The notes under the pieces were generated by a model. It was not told the DNA's origin. It was given only the letters and a program-made list of their open reading frames with translations, and made no database searches. From Oscheius onirici (lineage: Eukaryota > Nematoda > Chromadorea > Rhabditida > Rhabditidae), in NCBI GenBank assembly GCA_932521025.1, contig OW051470.1:4512501-4576500 (forward strand): a DNA stretch of 64,000 bases, in the 5' to 3' direction. Below, piece after piece: positions 23,728 to 31,562 of this stretch (its first letter is position 1; the number at the start of each line of letters is the position of its first letter). Both the position numbers and the translations under genes were made by a program.

Positions 23728-26700
23728 TTAAAGGAAATTATGGAGATCAGACAGAAGGAGCTCCGTGTCTTCTTTCTCGTCCTTGCTCAAAGGCAGAACG
23801 AGCTGAAGAGTTCTTACGAAATCGAGCATTTTGTAGACAAGAACCTCGCGATCTGGGTTCTGTTGTGGCATGATTGCCAGGCTTTTTTGAGCGATCATCC
23901 TTCTAAACTTACATTTGAATGGTAACTAAATAAAAACTCACAGCAACTGATTCATTTGTTCTGTTTTCGACGGAACAGAAATAACAGTAACGGGTGGAGT
24001 TGATTGCTCAGCCTCTTCGATTTCAGTGGGCACAGTTTGGGATGGAACGCTGATTGAAGAAATTGGCTCGTCGCGGATTTCACCCACTTCCAAATTACTC
24101 TCTATATTTTCCTGTGTAACATCAAGGTGTTTTATTTGAGTAGATAGAACAGGAGCCGGCTGGTAGATCTTTTTCATAATCCGGTCGAAATCCTGATAAA
24201 ATGTAAAATTGTAACAAAACACATACCGGATAATCTGGTCCTATCTCGGGAAGCGATGGCGGTTTGGCCGAGCTCCAAATATCACTGTCCCTCATGGAAA
24301 AGGCGTCCGCTTTCTCCATAGCCTGAATTTTTGTACTGCAAAGAAAGAATCATTGGAATACCATAATTGTGCCGTAGGCGATAAACTTGTTTATTGCAGG
24401 ATGATCATCAACTTTTTCGGTGGCCATTTCATCGTTGATCAGAATAGTAGACAACCAATCGTGACCGCCTTTATACGGAACAATCAGATCTATGCATGCC
24501 ACATGCTGAAATAAAAATAAGCGAAAACTTTCTGAAAGAAAACTTACAATTTTATTTTTAACACAGACAAAGTCGTAAATTACGCATGTAGCCACGGGTT
24601 TTTTCCAGACATCAGGCTGCACCATGCGACTCTTGAAAAGCTCAACATGGCTCTGAAAAAAAAGAAAATTGAATTCCAATTTATAAAAAAGGGCCTACTT
24701 CATTCAACTTCTCGACTCCGCGAAGACGAGCAAGGAAGATATTGCCAGGAAGTTTGTGTAGATAGAGGGAGGCTGGCAAATTGTAGATATCTCCCATAGA
24801 AATTTCGGCCGTTGCATTGAAGTCGACACACCCGAAAAGATACTTTCCAGCAGTTTTAGCCTGAAATGAAGCATAATTAAATTTTATGAGACATACCTGT
24901 GACAGCAAAATTCCACGAGCAAACTCGTTTTCACTCTTGATGACGTACATCTGACCGGGAACAACCGCTGACACATTTAAGATCTTGTTCGTTGATAAGA
25001 GATTGCTGGAAATTGAAGTACTACCAACACACCGAAAAAAACGAACAAAATGTATTGGTTAATGAGCAGAAATCGGCCGCCCTTTTCGTTTCCCCAAAAT
25101 GTCGAGACAAGAAGCGATTTTCGAGACATCATGTACAGCACGGACGCCTGTAACTACAACTTTTGAAGATATTGCACATGAGGTACCTTGGTAAACTTGC
25201 ACACATCCAAAATGAAGGGAGCAAGACCGATCCAGGCCAGATTTTGTTCTGTAGCCGGTTTAATTTTATGTACTTCACACTTTGGTTGTCTGGAGAGCGG
25301 CCGGACGAAACTGACGATATGCAGGTCTTCTTCCGAGCCAGCTGGAACTGAATATGTGAGAGATGAATTGAAAAGAAAATGGAGAAGACGAACACGTACG
25401 TCTTGAGCTGATAGCGAACGAGTGCGGATTTTGAAAAACGACTTGGACCAGTTCAGCCGGTAGTTGTCCCATAGGTAGCTCTTTTCCGACTCGGTCGAAG
25501 TAGGCCTTCACAAGATCTTCTCCGTCCACCGATCTCAGTTCGTTCATTTCGCTTACTGGACCTTCCCGTGCGCGGTCTGACTTGTTTTTGGAATTTGGGT
25601 GGACTGAATGTCCTAAAATTATTGCGTGTGGAACGAATAAACGCCCCTATACCCCCTTCTAAAATTTTTATTTTTCATCCAAATGCCACTAAAAATTGGC
25701 AGGAAAGGGGCAGTATAAGGCCCAACTTCCCCACAAAATTTCAACCAATTTACATTTCCTATGGCGGAGCTAGGTCGATTTTATCACTTTTTGGGTCGGT
25801 CCAATAATTTTTTTGTAGAAAACATGTCGACATGTGCTATGGCCTATTAAATGCATCACATATGAGGCTAGATCCCTGCACAATATCAGCCCAAGCCATC
25901 GAACAGTTTTCTCAAACATTCGCTCCTAAACTTTTTTTTTTTTGGGGGGGGGGGGGGGGGTATCATGGAATTTTTTGGTCAAAAATTTTTATTCTTGCAA
26001 GAGCATCGTACTGACTTGCTTTTACCCAACAAGTGGTTTGCTCCTCGAAATTCGCGATGGAAGTGGCGAAATTAGGTCGGAGAATGTCTCATAGAATGTT
26101 CTAGAAGCTTCTAGAATCCCAGTTTTTTGCCTCTTTTCGCCACTTCCATCGCGAATTTCGAGGAGCAAACCACTTGTTGGGTAAAAGCAAGTCAGTACGA
26201 TGCTCTTGCAAGAATAAAAATTTTTGACCAAAAAATTCCATGATACCCCCCCCCCCCAAAAAAAAAAAAGTTTAGGAGCGAATGTTTGAGAAAACTGTTC
26301 GATGGCTTGGGCTGATATTGTGCAGGGATCTAGCCTCATATGTGATGCATTTAATAGGCCATAGCACATGTCGACATGTTTTCTACAAAAAAATTATTGG
26401 ACCGACCCAAAAAGTGATAAAATCGACCTAGCTCCGCCATAGGAAATGTAAATTGGTTGAAATTTTGTGGGGAAGTTGGGCCTTATACTGCCCCTTTCCT
26501 GCCAATTTTTAGTGGCATTTGGATGAAAAATAAAAATTTTAGAAGGGGGTATAGGGGCGTTTATTCGTTCCACACGCAATAAAATAGAAAAGTAAAAAGT
26601 AAATTCATACGAGATTCCGTTTGATAGGCCGCTTTTGGGTCGCATGAAGGTAAATCAGAAAGTGGAGCATCCCAATCGTGGCCTTTATCTGAAAATGTTA

Positions 26701-27572
26701 GTAGTTATAGCAGTAAAAGCAACATACATTGGGCTATTTTGTCTTTCTTGCGATTCTCCCTCAGCGTGGCTCTAACACTAGCAGAATCGACAGTCTGGGC
26801 CTGTAGTATTATTATATAATAACTTTCGGTAACTCATGGGGAAGCGAAGATTCTGCATTTCATTCCAAAAACTAACCGATGAATATTTCTGTGACATGAC
26901 CGGCATTTGAGTTTTATTCTGCTTCTGATCTGAACAATGCACTTAAGAAGAAATATTCTAAATCACTCGTATCTAGAACATCGATACGCGAAATCCTTGT
27001 ATTCGGTGGGAGTGGAGGACCACGATTAGCTCCCCAACCATTTCGTTTCTCCATTCTCTTGGCGTAAATATCGTCCTTCGTCATCTGCCGCGCTACGAGA
27101 CTTTGGATGTCTGCCATACGGTCGTCAGATTTGGCTCGATACAGATAGTAGCCGTCGAGTTCGAAGCATTCAATCTTGTCTGACATGGCCAGAAGAAGAT
27201 CGTCAATGTCGGTGAAGTCGCCGTAATCAGATGGATTGATCTCATAACCGTAAGTTTCGCTAAAATTCTGATAATTTTCACTAATTAAAAACAGCTATTG
27301 GAGAAGAAGGAAACTCACTAGAACTTCATAACAATTTCTCGGTTGTGAACAAGGTCTTGTTCGCCGACCAATAGGCTAGTGATTTTGATTTTAATCAGAC
27401 GGAGTGGATCCTGCTTCTCGTCCTTTGAGACGAGATTCATCTCAACATTTTGCTAAAAAGCAATGAATACAAGGTTATGATAGGCACGAAAAACCTTCTC
27501 GGGACCGAAAATCTCGTCATATTCTTGTTTGGCGTTTTTCTTTTCCCAGCCATCATCGGAACTCTCTGCCAT
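23728..27572 (-). CDS. lotr-1: LOTUS-Tudor domain protein, germ-granule type
   Basis: About 12 exons from the ATG at 27572 (MAESSDDGWEKK), with a CTTTCAG acceptor 1 nt upstream. An N-terminal winged-helix LOTUS/OST-HTH domain reads RLIKIKITSLLVGEQDL...GYEINPSDYGDFTDIDDLLLAM, followed by IECFELDGYYLY. A linker with RNGWGANRGPPLPP comes next, then a second helical segment (GEDLVKAYFDRVGKELPMGQLPAEL). An extended Tudor-like region follows: VVPGQMYVIKSENEFARGIL, KYLFGCVDFNATAEISMGDIYNLP, KPVATCVIYDFVCVKNKI and VACIDLIVPYKGG. The acidic tail ends in an extra exon (23888-23728) reading IAQKSLAIMPQQN...ELLLSDLHNFL, reached through a 40-nt GTGAGT...TTTAG intron; without it the frame stops at 23938. 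C. elegans LOTR-1 and TDRD5/7 share the LOTUS plus Tudor layout and act in germ granules and small-RNA pathways. One intron carries the palindrome at 25621-26580. Confidence 0.7.
25621..26580. mobile_element. 960-bp near-perfect palindromic (foldback) element in an intron
   Basis: Two arms of about 450 bp (25621-26071 and about 26135-26580) are reverse complements. The only large difference I see is G-run length (17 G versus 12 C). A 63-nt spacer separates them. The element sits wholly inside a LOTUS-Tudor intron between the exon ending QTES and the exon starting GHSVHPNSKNK. Ends are ATTGCGTGTGGAACG / CGTTCCACACGCAAT. No transposase is encoded. The near-identity of the arms suggests recent origin or gene conversion. 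Confidence 0.85.
26094..26116. promoter_or_regulatory. Five-unit heat-shock element in the palindrome spacer
   Basis: Five contiguous, alternating units GAA-nn-TTC-nn-GAA-nn-TTC-nn-GAA at 26094-96, 26099-101, 26104-106, 26109-111 and 26114-116, every gap exactly 2 nt. Three alternating units suffice for HSF1 trimer binding. Binding in this species is inferred. Confidence 0.6.
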
Positions 27573-27921
27573 TCTGAAAGTGGAGGTTTTTTAAAAAACC
27601 GTGAAAGATACGTTTGAACTTGGATTCAATGGCAGAAATGGGCTATGTATCGGTTTAGAACAGGTCGAATTGGAACTGTATTGCTTTCGTACAAGGTTGA
27701 TTTCAAACTGAAAAGTTTTCGAATTTTCACTATTACACTGTTCGGTTTCGAACAATTTCTCTGCACTCGAGTGCAATATGTATCGATTATGGCAAATTCT
27801 GCCAGGTCGAATTCGATAAGAATGGAAGGAATTTTAGGGCAAAGCTTAATGGCGGAAAGTTCATTCGTGGATTACTGTACGGACTTGAAAGGGTAAATGA
27901 GGCTGACTCGAGTCATCCCAG

Positions 27922-28007
27922 ATATGTGCGATCGGACCAGGACCGGACCGGCTTAGGGTGCTGAATTTTCGGACTGGACCGGACCGGCAGGTCCGATCGC
28001 ACATGTC
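27922..28007. repeat. Short palindromic element related to 56081-56159
   Basis: ATGTGCGATCGGACC pairs with GGTCCGATCGCACAT. Flanks TCATCCCA and TCATTCTA agree at 6 of 8 positions if read as an aged target duplication. Confidence 0.45.
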
Positions 28008-28145
28008 TGGTCATTCTACGATTATCCGATTTTTCGAATAAAACGTCATTTGAATACGCGCCACTCGACTACTGTAGGCCTACTTTAGGTATACTGTAAT
28101 TAAGATTGCGGTATAAAATTTTTGGCAGGTGGGAATGGTCGTAAC

Positions 28146-28484
28146 CAGGGATGGGCGGATAATCCGCATCCGCGGATATCCGCGCTCATTTTGACATCCG
28201 CATCCGCAAAACCAAAAAAGTGACTATCCGCATCCGCATTTCGAAAAGGTCACTATCCGTACCAAAATATCGTTTTTTGCGCGGATTTCGCGGTTCAAAA
28301 ACTTCTCAGAAATCACCTTTTTTCATCGTTTTGAGTGAAAAATTTTCAAATCCACATCCGCGGATATCCGCGCAATTTTTGAAATCCGCACCGTATTTTG
28401 GGCATGCGGATATATCCGCATCCGCACCTGTTTTTTGGATTGCGGATGCATCCGCATCCGCCATACTGCATCCGCCCATCCCTG
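28146..28484. mobile_element. hAT-type MITE with 15-bp TIRs and 8-bp TSD
   Basis: Perfect 15-bp terminal inverted repeats, CAGGGATGGGCGGAT and ATCCGCCCATCCCTG. Flanks GTCGTAAC (28138-28145) and ATCGTAAC (28485-28492) match at 7 of 8 positions and fit the hAT consensus nTnnnnAn. The interior is built of short ATCCGC/GCGGAT repeats and encodes no transposase. Confidence 0.75.
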
Positions 28485-28720
28485 ATCGTAACACGCCATG
28501 GTCTGGGCCGACTGCATGCTGTTTACAAAGCCGACTGGGCCCGTTTGCCATCCCTGTCATAACACGCCGTGATTTAGTTACTTTATAAACATATCCAAGA
28601 ACATTTTTCTTTCTTCATATTTGTCATTTTTTTCATCTTCCAACATTTTATCGAAATCTCACGCCGTTTACCGGAAAATGGCGGTTCATTTTCAGTGCTT
28701 TTAGTAAAGAATCACATTTT

Positions 28721-28727
28721 ATTTCAG
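28721..28727 (+). promoter_or_regulatory. Candidate spliced-leader acceptor
   Basis: ATTTCAG lies 2 nt before the ATG at 28730 of the FLYWCH-like gene, with no coding exon visible upstream. Confidence 0.45.
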
Positions 28728-28729
28728 CT

Positions 28730-29690
28730 ATGATGAATTTCGCAAAAACAGAAATCAAGCGAGAAGATTCTTACGATGGACCAGATCCACCTCGTCTTGT
28801 GAGCATTTTTCGGTATTTTAATACGTTCTTCTCGTTACAGACAAGAGAATCATTCAACAATATTGAGGAGGAAGACAATTTTGTTGAAATGGAAGACGAA
28901 GACGACGAGGCGGAGTATTCTTCACCAGTTTGCAAGCCTGAAGCAGCAGTGGAACGACGGCCTACAAATTACCAAGAACAAGAACAGGTAATCGGATATT
29001 TGTCATTTAGTTCTACAAATTTAAGCTTTTGGAAATGGAGGAGCCGTATCCTGTTACTGGAACGGGAAATCGGAGGCAAAAATACGATTTTGACCACAGC
29101 AAGTATATGGTTGAATACAGAGATTCACAGTTCAAAAGCAACGTAGGTTTTATTATGTAATCTCTAAATTCGTTTTCAGGCTAAAAACAGTCACAAAGTG
29201 GCAATAGTTGTAAAAATAGACGAGAATCTGTGCCACGAATTCAGTTATAATCGGACTTCCGGATGTGATGGGACTAAATATTACACATGTCTAGGCTGTA
29301 GGAAAGCAAAAACAGAAAGTGTGCTAATTTTCGACTCCTTTATCATTGTATTTGTCTAGCTTACAAAGACGTCATTAGAACTATTCGAATCGACGAGAGA
29401 TACCGGCAAATTTTGAGCAAAGGAGATCCCTTCGGAGGACACCATTACCAATGCCAACCACTCACTTGGACACCCGATGCTAGGTTGTTATTATTCTTTG
29501 AAGAAAACACTCCATGATTTTCAGATCTTACGGTCATGTACAAGCACAGCCAATGCACATGGATCTTGCAGAATACGCTCCTTCAGAATTTGTCTTTATA
29601 GATGGAGATGGAACAGAGGGAATTTGGGACCGTACGATCTTAAAAAAATATGCACAAATTCAGTTTAAGCCGTTTCCAGCAGCATGTTGA
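28730..29690 (+). CDS. FLYWCH-like zinc-finger protein
   Basis: Six exons with introns of 35-45 nt; exon 1 is 28730-28798 and exon 2 starts at 28841. The N-terminus (MMNFAKTEIKRED) carries an I-K-R-E sumoylation-type motif and is followed by an acidic stretch. A conserved core follows: YPVTGTGNRRQKYDF, VAIVVKIDENLCHEF, GTKYYTCLGCRKAK, then TIRIDERYRQILSKGDPFGGHHYQC. The paired C-x2-C and H-H-x2-C with the central YYTCLGC recall the FLYWCH fold (a WRKY-like zinc finger), but the match is by eye. It ends KPFPAAC at 29690. A second zinc-finger frame starts 7 nt before this stop, so the two could be one gene with a splice I did not find. Nuclear DNA binding is inferred. Confidence 0.5.
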
Positions 29691-30006
29691 ATCTAGCGAA
29701 CATCCCATTTTATGGTGAGCAAAGGCCACCATCAGCCAATTCTATCAAAAAGGAAAACGTCGCAGGGAAGAAGACTTTGATGGCACAACCAGTCCAGTTG
29801 CTGTCGTTCTTCCAACGACAAGCGAAAAAGGTTAATTTTAATGTTAAGTTCGAACGAAAAAAGTTCAGAAGCGTTTATCGCAGTCTTATAGCCCTCGATG
29901 TCACATCTGCACACTTAGACTTCCATCGACAGAAAAACTAATTCAACATCTTCAACGACATTTGAACAGGACAAATTCATCCCTACGCGCAAGACGTTTC
30001 ATCTAA
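29684..30006 (+). CDS. Single-C2H2-finger protein or last exons of the FLYWCH-like gene
   Basis: An open frame from the ATG at 29684 (MLNLANIPFYG) joins over a GTTAAT...GTTCAG intron (about 29830-29867) to an exon reading SYSPRCHICTLRLPST, EKLIQHLQRHLNR, a good C-x2-C-x12-H-x4-H finger. It ends at 30006, about 160 nt from the convergent TFIIA-gamma gene. TTTCCAG stands 4 nt before the ATG. The 7-nt overlap with the upstream stop, in another frame, makes an independent start suspicious. Confidence 0.45.
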
Positions 30007-30167
30007 CTATGCCTATCACGGGTTTTCGCACTTTTACAGTTCTTAGTTTTGAATGAAGGTAGTGTTTGACAAGAATGTTTATATTCTACTGAACAAAAAG
30101 ATGGACCCGGGCAAATTCAAAATGAGATTTCTGAAGATGAGAAACGGAAGAAGACCATGCAGAAGAG

Positions 30168-30602
30168 TCACATCTGGCCAGGAGGTGCTCCAGGCAGGGC
30201 AAGTTGTCGTCCATCACAAGCAACAATCTTCACTCTGAAGAAAAGAAGAGTAAAAAGAAAGTAGACAGAACAAACTTGTCAACCATGTGATCCACAGTGC
30301 GATTGACATCTCGGAATTCGACATTCTCCAGAATGAAAGTCCAAACGTTGTCACAGAATCGGTATGTTACGAGCTTTTCGGCTTTGAATTGAACCTGCAA
30401 ATTCGTTATTTCTCTTCTCTCAAAAAATCCCAACCTTATTTTTAGATCGAGTCGCCAAAGCCTTGTTGATATTCTTGTCGAAACAGCTCAGGACTTTCAT
30501 GGCCAGTTGTTGGGTGATCAGACCTTCCTGAATGAAATCATCAAGCGTAGTTTTCAGGGCTGTGCCCAGAGTCGTTTCTCGGTACATCATATAAGCCGAC
30601 AT
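30168..30602 (-). CDS. gtf-2A2: Transcription factor IIA gamma (small) subunit, copy 1
   Basis: Three exons, about 117 residues. The N-terminal four-helix part reads [36 protein letters not shown] and [10 protein letters not shown]. The C-terminal beta-barrel part reads [21 protein letters not shown] and, after a 40-nt intron, [15 protein letters not shown]. All hallmark TFIIA-gamma blocks are present (YR-TTLG, CDNVWTF, KIVACDG). It should pair with TFIIA alpha/beta to stabilise TBP on the TATA box. TTTCTAG lies 1 nt before the ATG. A second, diverged copy lies 242 nt upstream on the same strand. This copy has a small extension after ACDG. Confidence 0.88.
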
Positions 30603-30603
30603 T

Positions 30604-30610
30604 CTAGAAA
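30604..30610 (-). promoter_or_regulatory. Candidate spliced-leader acceptor for TFIIA-gamma copy 1
   Basis: TTTCTAG ends 1 nt before the ATG at 30602; the gene would be the last member of a same-strand cluster. Confidence 0.5.
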
Positions 30611-30843
30611 TTTTTGATTCTGAAAGCTCTCGCGAACATATTGAAAGGTAGAACTCGATAATCGATGAGACCGCAAAGAATTGATGAAATAGGAAGAATT
30701 TATTCGAAATGTAAGCGACAAACATCTAAAGGTGATCACAGCTGAAAAGGCACAACAAGACTAGCCGTTTTTGACAGTAAAAGGAAAGAAACCAATATTA
30801 CAAGGCACAGAAAAAATTGTACAATTATGCCCGAAATATGATA

Positions 30844-31322
30844 TTAGGGGTTATTTTTGACGGAACCGTCACATGCCACGATTTTAACACGTTGAACAGC
30901 GCCGCCCTCTACAGCATCTCGGAAATCGACCCTTTCCATCAGGAACGTCCACACATTGTCACAATAACGATAGGATCTCAGCTTTTCAGCCTACAACACA
31001 AGGTATATTTCGAAAGCAGAATGACGTCTAAACAGAAAATATGGTTCTTGGACGATTGGATTCGCCCTTTGTTATTCATAGTCGCTAAAAAGGGAACATT
31101 ACCTTAAATGTAACCTTGTTTTTTGCTTTTAACTGCAGGTTTTTGTTGAAAGCCTTGTCGAACGCTGCCAGCACTTTTAATGCCAGCTGTCCTGTGATCA
31201 GTTCTGAAAACACAACAAATTGGACGAACAATATATGGCGAACGATCTTGGACCATATCATCGAGCGTCTTTTGAAGAGCCTGACCTAGCGTGGTGTTTC
31301 TATACAGATGGTAAGTGGTCAT
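30844..31322 (-). CDS. gtf-2A2: Transcription factor IIA gamma subunit, copy 2
   Basis: Three exons from the ATG at 31322: MTTYHLYRNTTLGQALQK...DDMVQD, then LITGQLALKVLAAFDKAFNK with KAKNKVTFK, then [42 protein letters not shown] and a short SVKNNP tail. This copy is closer to the animal TFIIA-gamma norm (YHLYRNTTLG) and to its usual length of about 110 residues. The two copies differ at many positions, so the duplication is not recent. TTTTCAG lies 3 nt before the ATG. Its start is 241 nt downstream of the AAMP stop. Confidence 0.9.
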
Positions 31323-31325
31323 TTC

Positions 31326-31332
31326 CTGAAAA
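31326..31332 (-). promoter_or_regulatory. Candidate spliced-leader acceptor for TFIIA-gamma copy 2
   Basis: TTTTCAG followed by GAA and the ATG at 31322. No upstream coding exon fits. Confidence 0.5.
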
Positions 31333-31562
31333 GGTCTTACTAAATTGATGAGATAGAACACCGTAACACAATTTCGTTTCTCGGAGAAAATCGTTGCAAG
31401 AGTAATGTGCTTAAAATAGCTCAAAGGATCAGAAACCGTTGAAAATTGGTGTGAAAAATGACTAAAACTCATGGAAAAATTCATAACAACTTTTAAGAAA
31501 AATAACAATAACAATCACATAAACAACCGGAACAAGGCAATAAGGCAGATAACAAGTAAAAT

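Larger units (their letters stand above)
27573..28729. other. Intergenic with two MITEs
   Basis: Divergent promoter region between the LOTUS-Tudor and FLYWCH-like genes. Contains the short element at 27922-28007 and the hAT-like MITE at 28146-28484. No gene seen. Confidence 0.5.

Noticed and set aside
25568-26645. Identical plus- and minus-strand ORFs in the palindrome
   Set aside because: They are mirror images within the inverted arms, have no domain and lie in an intron.
28146-28484. Short repeated GGATATCCGC units considered as a CRISPR-like array or satellite
   Set aside because: Units are irregular, inverted, and bounded by transposon TIRs and a target duplication; CRISPR is not expected in a nematode genome.
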